Positions 17,581-25,435 of a stretch of 37,335 nucleotides of DNA are shown here, in pieces. Where the stretch lies: the NCBI GenBank assembly GCA_964389005.1, contig CAYMCV010000009.1, positions 1-37,335 of the forward strand. Direction: 5' to 3'. Under the pieces are notes generated by a model. That model saw only the letters and a list, made by a program, of their open reading frames with translations, ran no database searches and had not been told where the DNA came from. How positions within the stretch are numbered: position 1 is the first letter of the stretch; every line of letters starts with the position of its first letter. Both the position numbers and the translations under genes were made by a program. Source of the DNA: CAYMCV01 sp964389005. GTDB lineage: Bacteria > Bacillota > Clostridia > Lachnospirales > Lachnospiraceae.

Positions 17581-18696
17581 CTATACTCCAAAGAGTTCTT
17601 TGATTCTTTCTTCTTTCAACTCTGCACCGATAACACAAAGTTTTCCGGTTACACAGGGTTCACCCGCTCTCACATCGCTCTCGCCCGGCACATAGTCAAA
17701 GTACCAAAAACCGCCTTCTTTGGCAGCAACCATTCCCTTGGCACGTAAAATCTGCCCATAAAAAGTCTCTTTCTCCAATTCACCGAGAATCACCTCCAAC
17801 GCGTCTTTGGAATATGCAATCGGTGTTTCCATGCCCCAGCTGGTGAAGACTTCGTCTGCATGGTGATGATCGTGATCGTGGCAGCCGCAAGTGCAGTCCG
17901 GGCCGTGGTCATGATCGTGATGTTCATGCTCCTCGTGTTCGTGGTCATGATGGCAATGCTCATGCTCTTCATGTTCGTGATCATGATGGCAATGCTCATG
18001 CTCCTCGTGTTCGTGGTCATGATGGCAATGTTCATGTTCCTCATGTTCCCTGCGCACTGCCTCCAACAATTCCTGCTCCAACGTATCTCCCGCTTCCATT
18101 GCGTTCAGAATTTGTTTGCCGTCTATTTCCTCCCATGCCGTCGTGATAATGGTCGCTTTCGCATTGTGTTTGCGCAAAAGTTCCGTCGCTTCGATTACTT
18201 TTGCCTCTGAAGCGGTTCCTGTACGACTCAAAATAATGGTTCCGGCATTCTCTATCTGATTGATAAAAAACTCACCGAAATTCTTGATATACATTTTACA
18301 CTTATTCACATCAACCACTGCAACCGCCGTATTGAGATTGGCAACTTTGCCGACTTCTGCTTCATTTAGTTCCAAATCTGCGACAGCCTTAATCACATCC
18401 GATAACTTCCCGACACCGGATGGCTCAATCAAAATACGCTCCGGTGCATATTTCTCAATCACTTCTTTGAGAGAAGTTCCGAAATCACCGACCAACGAAC
18501 AACAGATACAGCCGGAATTCATCTCTCGGATTTCGATTCCCGCTTCTTTCAGAAATCCACCGTCAATGCCGATTTCACCGAATTCGTTTTCGATCAGAAC
18601 GACTTGCTCCCCCTTCAGCGCTTCTTTCAGTAATTTTTGAATCAATGTTGTTTTTCCGGCTCCCAAAAAGCCCGAAATGATGTCAATCTTCGTCAT
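17581..18696 (-). CDS. G3E (CobW-like) GTPase with histidine-rich metal-binding region
   Basis: The 371-residue protein has the P-loop SGFLGAGKTTLIQ, Walker B-like ENEFGEIGID, the metal motif NSGCICCSLVGD and IEPSGVG, all typical of CobW/ZNG1-type metallochaperones. Residues about 218-281 are a histidine-rich insert with three 12-residue repeats (EEHEHCHHDHEH) and a Cys/His cluster (DCTCGCHDHDHHH). The C-terminal CobW domain follows. It probably loads or stores zinc or nickel for a partner enzyme; the metal cannot be told from sequence. It is 15 bases upstream of the second GTPase gene, suggesting a functional pair. Confidence 0.92.
   Translation of the reverse strand: MTKIDIISGFLGAGKTTLIQKLLKEALKGEQVVLIENEFGEIGIDGGFLKEAGIEIREMNSGCICCSLVGDFGTSLKEVIEKYAPERILIEPSGVGKLSDVIKAVADLELNEAEVGKVANLNTAVAVVDVNKCKMYIKNFGEFFINQIENAGTIILSRTGTASEAKVIEATELLRKHNAKATIITTAWEEIDGKQILNAMEAGDTLEQELLEAVRREHEEHEHCHHDHEHEEHEHCHHDHEHEEHEHCHHDHEHEEHEHHDHDHGPDCTCGCHDHDHHHADEVFTSWGMETPIAYSKDALEVILGELEKETFYGQILRAKGMVAAKEGGFWYFDYVPGESDVRAGEPCVTGKLCVIGAELKEERIKELFGV
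17935..18042. repeat. 36-bp tandem repeat, three copies, encoding His-rich insert
   Basis: Three consecutive 36-bp units encode EEHEHCHHDHEH each, differing only at synonymous positions; a degenerate fourth unit continues to about 17905. Copy number could change by slippage or recombination without shifting the frame. Confidence 0.9.
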
Positions 18697-18739
18697 GCTG
18701 TCTCCGTTTCTCGCCCTTATGCGGCGTTTCTATCATCAA

Positions 18740-18764
18740 AACAGCCACGGTCTCCGCAGCTGTT
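18740..18764 (-). terminator. possible terminator after the SufB-like gene
   Basis: On the minus strand AACAGC pairs with GCTGTT with an inner CGG/CCG, followed by TTGATGATAG. The U-tract is short, so termination is probably partial. Confidence 0.4.
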
Positions 18765-18771
18765 CCATGTT

Positions 18772-19689
18772 TTATTTTAAGAATCCGTTTACGATTTCTT
18801 CTTCGGCTTCTGCTTCCGTCAATCCCAGCGTCATCAATTTAATTAACTGTTCTCCCGCAATCTTACCGATTGCCGCTTCATGAATCAACGCAGCATCGAT
18901 GTGGTTGGCGGTAATCTCCGGAATCGCGCTGACGCTTGCATGATCCATAATAATGGCGTCACATTCCGTATGCCCGTTGCACTTATTGTTCCCGTTAATC
19001 TTCGAAAGAAACAACTGTCTTGATTCATCCTTGGCAACCGAGCGCGAAATTACATTGGCACCGGAATCCACGCCTTGCAAATCGACCGTAAAATCCGTCT
19101 CTGCAAATTGTTTGCCATGTGTCATGATTTTTTCTTTGATGACAAGTGTCGCTCCGTCACCGACCACAGCCTTTGTGATGCGTTTGGTGGAATCGATGCC
19201 TTTGATTTGCGCCGTTTCCATCTCCATATATGCATTCTCATCAAGTTCTACTACTGTTGTCGGATTCATGACACGTTCTCCGGTTCCCTCACCGGTACCG
19301 TAATGTTTCTCTACATATTTTACCTTGGAATTCTTCCCGACATGAAACGAATGAATTCCGCTGTGTTCCGAATCTTTGTCACCACCGTTGTGAATTCCGC
19401 ATCCGGCAATGATTGTTACATCACAATTCTCACCCACATAAAAATCATTGTAAACCAGTTCCTTCAGTCCCGTTTGACTTAAGAGAACCGGAATGTGTAC
19501 ACTTTCCTTCTTCGTCTCCGGTCGAATGATGATATCAATTCCGGGCTTGTCTGTCTTGGTAACAATATCAATATTGGCAGTTGTATTACGGCTCTCGGTC
19601 GCACCATTGGACCGAATATTGTATGCTCCGGCGGGTATTTCATGCAAATCCGCCACTTGCTCAAGTAATTGTTTCTGTATTGCGTCCAT
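18772..19689 (-). CDS. smsB: SufB/SufD-like scaffold protein of a minimal SUF (Sms-type) system
   Basis: The 305 residues correspond to the beta-helix core and C-terminal part of SufB/SufD: a GCGIHNGG stretch, GIHSFHVGKNSKVKYVEKHY, then HTECDAIIMDHASVSAIPEI, AALIHEAAIGKIAGEQLIKLM and GLTEAEAEEEIVNGFL, which is the SufBD signature. It is much shorter than SufB (about 480 residues). Together with the adjacent SufC-like ATPase and no SufS, SufU or second SufB/D, it fits the two-gene SmsCB minimal SUF-like Fe-S assembly system proposed for anaerobes. The Sms assignment is inferred from composition and length. Thirteen bases separate it from the ATPase gene. Confidence 0.85.
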   Translation of the reverse strand: MDAIQKQLLEQVADLHEIPAGAYNIRSNGATESRNTTANIDIVTKTDKPGIDIIIRPETKKESVHIPVLLSQTGLKELVYNDFYVGENCDVTIIAGCGIHNGGDKDSEHSGIHSFHVGKNSKVKYVEKHYGTGEGTGERVMNPTTVVELDENAYMEMETAQIKGIDSTKRITKAVVGDGATLVIKEKIMTHGKQFAETDFTVDLQGVDSGANVISRSVAKDESRQLFLSKINGNNKCNGHTECDAIIMDHASVSAIPEITANHIDAALIHEAAIGKIAGEQLIKLMTLGLTEAEAEEEIVNGFLK

Positions 19690-19702
19690 TTCTTTATCCG
19701 CC

Positions 19703-20434
19703 TTATTTTAATTTATCCATTAATGTCTTGCAGTTGGAGGAGTTGTTTAAAAGTTCCGGAAGAATATCTTCTTTTTTTCCGTAGGAAACAACCTCACCAC
19801 CGGATATTACTACAATCTTGTCTGCAATATCCAAAATTCGCTCCTGATGGGAAATAATCAGAATGGAACCGCCTGCTTTTTGATGCATATTCTCAAATAC
19901 CTGAATCAAATTGTTAAAACTCCACAAATCAATTCCGGCCTCCGGCTCATCAAAGACCGATAGTTTGGTGCCTCTTGCAATAATCATTGCGATCTCGATT
20001 CTTTTTAGTTCGCCGCCGGAAAGGCTTGCATTGACTTCACGACCGATATACTCTCTTGCACACAACCCTACCTGCGATAGATACTCACATGCTTCCGCAG
20101 TGCTCAGCTGCTTGCCCGCCGCAAGCGTAATTAAGTCTTTCACGGTAATTCCCTTGAATCTGACCGGTTGTTGGAATGCATAACTGATTCCCAATTTGGC
20201 ACGTTCCGTGATTCCAAGTTGCGTGATGTCTTCCCCGTCCAACAGTATCTTTCCTTCCGATGGGCGGATAATTCCGGCAATCATCTTCGCAAGCGTTGAT
20301 TTACCGCCGCCGTTCGGTCCGGTAATTGCCACAAATCTCTCGTTGATTTGAAGATTGACATTTTTTAGTATTTCTTTGTCACAGTCCTCGTCTGTGACCA
20401 TATAAGAAACTCCTTTGAGTTCCAGCATCATCAT
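19703..20434 (-). CDS. smsC: SufC-like ABC ATPase of the minimal SUF (Sms-type) system
   Basis: The 243 residues form a soluble ABC ATPase: AITGPNGGGKSTLAKMIAGI (Walker A), Q-loop in SYAFQQPVRFKGI, signature NASLSGGELKRIEIA, Walker B LSVFDEPEAGIDLW and H-loop ILIISHQERILDIA. YAFQQP and the DEPEAGID box are typical of SufC rather than of transporters. No permease accompanies it. It powers Fe-S cluster assembly on the SufB-like partner encoded just downstream. Confidence 0.9.
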   Translation of the reverse strand: MMMLELKGVSYMVTDEDCDKEILKNVNLQINERFVAITGPNGGGKSTLAKMIAGIIRPSEGKILLDGEDITQLGITERAKLGISYAFQQPVRFKGITVKDLITLAAGKQLSTAEACEYLSQVGLCAREYIGREVNASLSGGELKRIEIAMIIARGTKLSVFDEPEAGIDLWSFNNLIQVFENMHQKAGGSILIISHQERILDIADKIVVISGGEVVSYGKKEDILPELLNNSSNCKTLMDKLK

Positions 20435-20464
20435 TCACCGCTTTCTCTTATTCTTGTAAATTGC

Positions 20465-21742
20465 TCATCCGCGAAACGCGTATGTATTCTTTCCGGAGCG
20501 CTTCACCTTATACATGCTTCTGTCAGCCATGTCAAAAAGACGTTTGTAAGAGTCAGCGCCATTGGCTGATACCGCCACTCCTACGCTCGCTCGTACGTGG
20601 TATTTCTCCTTATTTCCGATCTCGGTTGCCGCAAACACCGCATAGAGGCGTTCCAATTTCTCTTGAATTGCCGTCATTTCCAGCATATCCTTGCAGAAAA
20701 CCAAATATTCATCACCGCCGATTCTTCCGACAATATCGTTGGCACCAAAAGTCTCAAGCAACATCTCCGCCGTCTTCTGCAGCACCTCATCTCCGAACCG
20801 ATGACCAAAGGTATCATTCACCGACTTAAAATCATCCAAATCTATCAATATCAAAGCGTTGATTTTGTCTTTTCCGCCTTCATCAAAGTAAGCTTCCACT
20901 TGGGCTTTGACAGAATTGTGATTGAACAATTGTGTCAGAGAATCACGTTCCGCCATTTGCTTAAAGCCGAGGGTTTTTTGCTTACTCTCATCGATATCTC
21001 TTAATACACCGACCGACATATATGGATGATTCTCATCATCGTAAAGCAAGGTTCCGAGCATTTCATACCAATAGTAATGTGTATCCTTGCTATTCGGTCT
21101 TCTGACACGAATTTCGATGTGCCCGTACTCTTTGCCCATACAAAGCGGAATCAATTTTCCGGCATCTTCCGGATGAACCAACTTCTCTTCTCTGATTGCA
21201 GTAGAATAGTGTTCCAAAGTCAGACATTGACTCTGCCCAATGTTACGAAAACTCTGTGAATCGTAGAAACGCATGGTATCGGTCTTTAACTCGTATTCGT
21301 AGATAATGTCATTGGTGCATTCAATGATGGTATTTAAGCGACGTTGTTCGTTTTGAAGTTCCAACTGTACTTGTTTCAATTGGCTGACATCCAGCAAACT
21401 GCATAGATAATAATCTCCGTCATTTCGCTCTGTAGCTTCAGCCTCTATAATGGTATAAATCTTATTCCCCTGTCGATTGATCAGTAACAATTCCTGCGAA
21501 ACCGTGGAATGCGTCACTCTTGCTTCACGCAGACTCTCACGCAGAGAAAGAATATCCCTTTCGTCAAATATACGTATATAATTCGACCCCATCACGGAAT
21601 AGAATTCTTCTTCCGAATATCCGATCATGGAAAGAAACTTATGATTGGCAACAAAATTCGGTCGGCCGGAAACATTCACAAGTAAACCTGCCATCGGGAG
21701 TCGTGTAAAAATTTCCATATACAGAGCTGAAGTATCACCCAT
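20465..21742 (-). CDS. PAS-PAS-GGDEF diguanylate cyclase-like protein
   Basis: The start MGDTSALYME is chosen because GGAGGT (21753-21748) lies just upstream; an ATG six codons earlier overlaps that site. The 425-residue protein has an N-terminal PAS domain (MAGLLVNVSGRPNFVANHKF), a second PAS with PAC motif (YYWYEMLGTLLYDDENHPY, VGVLRDIDESKQ), and a GGDEF domain: DSLTQLFNHNSV, ILIDLDDFKSVNDTFGH, RIGGDEYLVF and DRSMYKVKRSGKN. The signature is GGDEY, a conservative variant likely still active in making cyclic di-GMP. No membrane segment is seen, so it senses a cytosolic signal. It lies 30 bases upstream of smsC. Confidence 0.9.
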   Translation of the reverse strand: MGDTSALYMEIFTRLPMAGLLVNVSGRPNFVANHKFLSMIGYSEEEFYSVMGSNYIRIFDERDILSLRESLREARVTHSTVSQELLLINRQGNKIYTIIEAEATERNDGDYYLCSLLDVSQLKQVQLELQNEQRRLNTIIECTNDIIYEYELKTDTMRFYDSQSFRNIGQSQCLTLEHYSTAIREEKLVHPEDAGKLIPLCMGKEYGHIEIRVRRPNSKDTHYYWYEMLGTLLYDDENHPYMSVGVLRDIDESKQKTLGFKQMAERDSLTQLFNHNSVKAQVEAYFDEGGKDKINALILIDLDDFKSVNDTFGHRFGDEVLQKTAEMLLETFGANDIVGRIGGDEYLVFCKDMLEMTAIQEKLERLYAVFAATEIGNKEKYHVRASVGVAVSANGADSYKRLFDMADRSMYKVKRSGKNTYAFRG

Positions 21743-21800
21743 ATTGTACCTCCGTTCCAAGAACGCTGTATTGTCGCTAACTAAATCATTTTATCACATT

Positions 21801-21830
21801 TTTATATAGAAATCCATGCCTGATAATCAA
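21801..21830 (-). promoter_or_regulatory. predicted promoter of the GGDEF gene
   Basis: On the minus strand TTGATT (21830-21825) and TATAAA (21806-21801) are 18 bases apart, about 60 bases before the ATG at 21742. Moderate match. Confidence 0.45.
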
Positions 21831-21968
21831 TTTGTATTTTTGTTGCAAAATCAATGATTGCAGCAATGTTAAAAATTTTTCTTCAGCCAAAAGATTAGGT
21901 TTGATGTTTTATTTTTGATATAAAAGTGGTACGATATGAGTATCGATTGATTGAGATGGAGGATTCCC

Positions 21969-22565
21969 ATGGGATTAACTACGTTTGAAGAATGTCTGCA
22001 ACATATGGACTGGCAGGAATACCAAAAAAATTATAAACAACTTTGTGCGGGAGAATACGGAACCGCTTTTTTTCATGCATTATCAACGCTTCGACGGGAC
22101 CGACTATACCAAAGTGCAATTCACGGACAAGGTCACATTGAACGCGTCTTGTTATTCGGTTCTTTTTTATCAATGGAGAATCGTCTTTCATCGGAGGATA
22201 CCGGTCTTCTTTTGGATGCCTGCTCTTACCATGATGTCGGTCGTATCGACGACAGCAAAGATGATGCACACGGTGCGCGAAGTGCTCTTCAAATCGCCGA
22301 GTTGACCGGTCGAAGCGGCACGGATTTGGCTATCATACAAGCCGCTGTTACCGCGCACTCACCTGCGGATACACATATGAAATCCATCCTGTTGCAATAC
22401 AATCTGGCTTCCTCATTGCGTGCTCTTTCCATCGCCAATCTACTGAAAGATGCGGATGCTTTGGATCGTGTAAGAGTCTGTGATTTAGACCCCAAGTTCC
22501 TCCGCAATCCGCACAGTGTAAAATATGTCAAACTTGCATCGATTCTATATCGAAATTATGTTTAA
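21969..22565 (+). CDS. HD-domain phosphohydrolase
   Basis: The ATG at 21969 has GGAGG at 21958-21962; an upstream TTG is ignored. The 198-residue protein has HD-superfamily ligands: HGQGHIERVLLFG, the HD-like pair in ACSYHDVGRIDDSKDDAHG, AAVTAHS and LLKDADALDRVR. It is a cytosolic metal-dependent phosphohydrolase with unknown substrate. It stands alone on the plus strand with an extended -10 element (TGGTACGAT near 21927-21935). It is convergent with the ABC exporter operon, with three bases between the stops. Confidence 0.85.
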   Translation: MGLTTFEECLQHMDWQEYQKNYKQLCAGEYGTAFFHALSTLRRDRLYQSAIHGQGHIERVLLFGSFLSMENRLSSEDTGLLLDACSYHDVGRIDDSKDDAHGARSALQIAELTGRSGTDLAIIQAAVTAHSPADTHMKSILLQYNLASSLRALSIANLLKDADALDRVRVCDLDPKFLRNPHSVKYVKLASILYRNYV

Positions 22566-22568
22566 GAA

Positions 22569-23372
22569 TTAATTTCCCGTGCCGTCGTATTTCTTCGCTC
22601 CATGCATCCAGATACGATAAGAAACATAGAAGAACAATACGGAAAACAACGGCGCGATATATGTCATGAGCGGTAGTTCCTCCGCCCGTAGAACCACCAT
22701 GCTTGGGTAATATGCCACGAATGCAATCGGAATAATGAATGAAAAGAATACGCGGAATACCTTGTTAAACATATCAATCGGGTATCTTGTATACTCTGTG
22801 AATTTGAATGCCGTCACCATCACATATCCGGAATTCTGCATCCAGAAGCAGGTCGACGCCGCAATATTCATGATTCCCGCCATCACAAGTGAAGCCGTAA
22901 TCCACATCACGATCAGTGCCGCGACATTCCATACGGTCACGGGAATTCCCAAATGTGCCCACGCATAAATCAAGATGCCGATTCCCATCACGAATTCTCC
23001 GATTCCCTTCAAATCAAACACCTCTGAAATGAAATAAAAATATATGTTGATGGGCTTCAAACAATACTTAATAAAATCTCCCGTATATACATGATGTCGC
23101 AAATTCCAATTGTTATCGAACAGACACTGCATGGGTGTCAGCGCAAGCAGAGAAAATCCATACAAAAACAGTACTTCATAATAAGTCCAGCCGTTGATAT
23201 TGTCAAAGTTCTGAAACACCAACCAGAACGTCGCAAATCCTGCCAGATTCGTCAGTATCATTCCCACCGTCGATATAATGAAATCCGCACGATAACTCAT
23301 TTTTCCTTTGATATCCTGGGAAATGATTTGTATATAAATTTTGAGATAAAAAAGCAAACCCCGTTTGGTCAT
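22569..23372 (-). CDS. ABC-2 type permease (DUF990-like), second subunit
   Basis: A 267-residue membrane protein with about six hydrophobic segments (for example ILTNLAGFATFWLVF, EVLFLYGFSLLALTP, FVMGIGILIYAWAHLGI, VFFSFIIPIAFVAYYPSMV). The N-terminal pattern YLKIYIQIISQDIKGKMSYRADF and the length fit the DUF990/ABC-2 membrane 6 family. It is the last gene of a three-gene exporter operon, 18 bases after its sister permease. AAGGAG precedes the ATG. The exported substrate is not known. Confidence 0.85.
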   Translation of the reverse strand: MTKRGLLFYLKIYIQIISQDIKGKMSYRADFIISTVGMILTNLAGFATFWLVFQNFDNINGWTYYEVLFLYGFSLLALTPMQCLFDNNWNLRHHVYTGDFIKYCLKPINIYFYFISEVFDLKGIGEFVMGIGILIYAWAHLGIPVTVWNVAALIVMWITASLVMAGIMNIAASTCFWMQNSGYVMVTAFKFTEYTRYPIDMFNKVFRVFFSFIIPIAFVAYYPSMVVLRAEELPLMTYIAPLFSVLFFYVSYRIWMHGAKKYDGTGN

Positions 23373-23390
23373 TACGCTCTCCTTTCCGCA

Positions 23391-24188
23391 TCAGCCGCCA
23401 TTAACCGTGATATGGCGAAGTGACATCCGCCAAAAAAACTGGGCAATCAGACATAGAATCACGAACCATAACAGTTGCATTCCGAACATCCCACAGTATT
23501 GCTGAACACTGAAATTATTGTGAATCAATATCTGTAAAGGTGTATTATACACTGCCTGAAACGGCAGTATCTCCGCAATTGAGCGAAGCGGTTCCGGAAA
23601 GAACGCAAGCGGAATGCTTGCTCCGGAAAGCACGGAAACCGTCACTTCTTTCATGATGTTGATACCCCATGACGACTCCGTGAACAAACATAACGTCGCC
23701 ACTATCATATTAATCATAAAGTTGATGAGAAAACCGAGCGCCATTGCCGGAAGAAACAACAGCAGATTCCACCCAATCGGGATTCCGCCTGATGTCAGGA
23801 AGAAAACAATCAAAACCGTCGGTGTAAAAATCAACACAAAATTAACGACGACTTCTCCCAACTGGCTAAAAAACAAATAGGAAATGTATGACATCGGTTT
23901 CAACAAATCCAGCACAATGGTGCCGCTTTGCACCGCTCTTCCAACCATCCAAACCAAGAATACTTCCATCATGCCGAACATTGCCGCCGCCAAAACCAGA
24001 TAAATCATTGTGTCCTGAAATGTCATCTGGTTGACAACTTCTTTGCCGGAAGATGCATAAATAGCTTTCCATAAAAAGTAAATAATGATGAGGTATATAA
24101 TGTTGCCGACAAAAGCCACGATCATACTCGCTCTGAAATTCAGTTTCTCTATGATGCCGGCACGTATGAGAGAAAAGTATTTTTTCAT
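23391..24188 (-). CDS. ABC-2 type permease, first subunit
   Basis: A 265-residue integral membrane protein with about six hydrophobic helices (IVAFVGNIIYLIIIYFLW, MIYLVLAAAMFGMMEVFLVW, FVLIFTPTVLIVFFL, LLLFLPAMALGFLINFMINM). The segment LPFQAVYNTPLQIL is common in this permease family. Its ATG overlaps the stop of the ATPase gene (ATGA), with GGAGGT upstream, so the two are translationally coupled. With the second permease it would form the heterodimeric membrane part of an exporter. Confidence 0.87.
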   Translation of the reverse strand: MKKYFSLIRAGIIEKLNFRASMIVAFVGNIIYLIIIYFLWKAIYASSGKEVVNQMTFQDTMIYLVLAAAMFGMMEVFLVWMVGRAVQSGTIVLDLLKPMSYISYLFFSQLGEVVVNFVLIFTPTVLIVFFLTSGGIPIGWNLLLFLPAMALGFLINFMINMIVATLCLFTESSWGINIMKEVTVSVLSGASIPLAFFPEPLRSIAEILPFQAVYNTPLQILIHNNFSVQQYCGMFGMQLLWFVILCLIAQFFWRMSLRHITVNGG

Positions 24189-25231
24189 AAGCTTGTCTGA
24201 CCTCCCGTATAGATTCGGTCGATAACCTTCTCCGTCGTAATCTCTTCCAACTTGATGTTATAAACCTTATGATTCTCTAATACATAATTCATGACATCCA
24301 CAACCGGAATACTCTCTTCGTTAATCAGTACATCAATCCAGCTTTCTTCTGCGGATACGGTAATCTCTTTCTTCGGAAATATTTGCATGATTTCTTCGCG
24401 AAGTGCATCGGATTGTTTGGTTAAGATTTCCTCCGTCAAATCACATGCATCCTTTGAAAAACATAACTTCATGGTTCTGTAAGCACCGAACATTTTACGT
24501 AAATTCTCGATGTCATTGTCATAAAGCATTTTACCTTTATCTATAATGACAGTCCGATGGCAAAGTGCATCCACATCTCCCATGTCATGTGTAGTTAAAA
24601 TAACTGTAGTATTCTTTTCATGGTTGAGTCCTTTGATTAATTCTCGGATTTTTCCTTTCATGGAAACATCCAAGCCAATTGTAGGTTCATCCAAATAAAC
24701 CACTGCCGGATTGTGCAGAAAACTTGCAAGTATATCACTTAACGTCCTCTGTCCGAGCGACATTTGTCGAACCGGTTTGTCAATGATATTGCTGATGTCA
24801 ATGAGTGACTGGTACAATTCGAGCATCTCTTTATAATCGTTGTCCGGAACGCGATAGATTTCTTTTAATACCTTAAAAGACTCCTTGAGCGGAAGCGACC
24901 ACCACAACTGTGAACGTTGTCCGAATACAACGCCGATGTTTTGTGCATTTTCTTTTCTGTTTTTATAAGGTTCTTTACCGTTTACCAGAATTTGTCCCGC
25001 AGTCGGCTCCAAAATACCCGTCATCATCTTGATTGTGGTACTTTTTCCGGCGCCGTTGGGTCCTAAGAATCCTACGATTTCTCCGCTTTCGATTTTCATT
25101 GAAATATTGTCAACCGCATAAATCGTCTTATAATCCTTCGAAAACAAATCCCGAACTCCGCCACGAATTCCCTCATGTCTGTTCAACACCTTAAACACAC
25201 GTTGTACGTTCGATAATTCAATGATATCCAT
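24185..25231 (-). CDS. ABC transporter ATP-binding protein of an ABC-2 exporter
   Basis: The 348-residue ATPase has VGFLGPNGAGKSTTIKMMTG (Walker A), GVVFGQRSQLWW around the Q-loop, the variant signature MSLGQRTLSDI in place of LSGGQ, VVYLDEPTIGLDV (Walker B) and LTTHDMGDVDAL (H-loop). SLGQR signatures and the ~100-residue C-terminal extension are usual in the NatA/DUF990-associated group, so the variant does not indicate inactivity. It is first in the operon with two permeases. AAAGGA precedes the ATG and a promoter lies about 36 bases upstream. Confidence 0.93.
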   Translation of the reverse strand: MDIIELSNVQRVFKVLNRHEGIRGGVRDLFSKDYKTIYAVDNISMKIESGEIVGFLGPNGAGKSTTIKMMTGILEPTAGQILVNGKEPYKNRKENAQNIGVVFGQRSQLWWSLPLKESFKVLKEIYRVPDNDYKEMLELYQSLIDISNIIDKPVRQMSLGQRTLSDILASFLHNPAVVYLDEPTIGLDVSMKGKIRELIKGLNHEKNTTVILTTHDMGDVDALCHRTVIIDKGKMLYDNDIENLRKMFGAYRTMKLCFSKDACDLTEEILTKQSDALREEIMQIFPKKEITVSAEESWIDVLINEESIPVVDVMNYVLENHKVYNIKLEEITTEKVIDRIYTGGQTSL

Positions 25232-25266
25232 ATCGTTTGATTCCTTTCTTAATAAATGATTTCATC

Positions 25267-25296
25267 AAAATAGCACAATATGTAGAATCCTGTCAA
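25267..25296 (-). promoter_or_regulatory. predicted promoter of the ABC exporter operon
   Basis: On the minus strand TTGACA (25296-25291) is a perfect -35 box, followed after 18 bases by TATTTT (25272-25267), 35 bases from the ATG. Confidence 0.55.
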
Positions 25297-25392
25297 TCAC
25301 TTTTTGGATAATAAAGTATTTTTTGCTATTTTTTGTAACATTTTGAATCTCATACAATTTCACAATTCGTTATTTCCCCGGCATAATTTATA

Positions 25393-25401
25393 TGTTATAA
25401 T
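25393..25401 (+). promoter_or_regulatory. predicted extended -10 promoter of the GH5 gene
   Basis: TGTTATAAT gives a perfect TATAAT with an upstream TG. No good -35 box is seen 17 bases upstream, as is common for extended -10 promoters. The ATG lies 34 bases downstream. Confidence 0.5.
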
Positions 25402-25435
25402 TCATTGTAAATGAATACACATGGGAGGCAATTAC

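Noticed and set aside
17860..18210. Plus-strand open frame rich in Met and Val opposite the His-rich repeat
   Set aside because: It is the reflection of the His/Glu codon repeat on the other strand, with no ribosome site and no plausible protein composition.
24741..24780. Inactive ABC ATPase because the signature is MSLGQR instead of LSGGQ
   Set aside because: SLGQR is usual in this exporter subgroup and the Walker motifs are intact.
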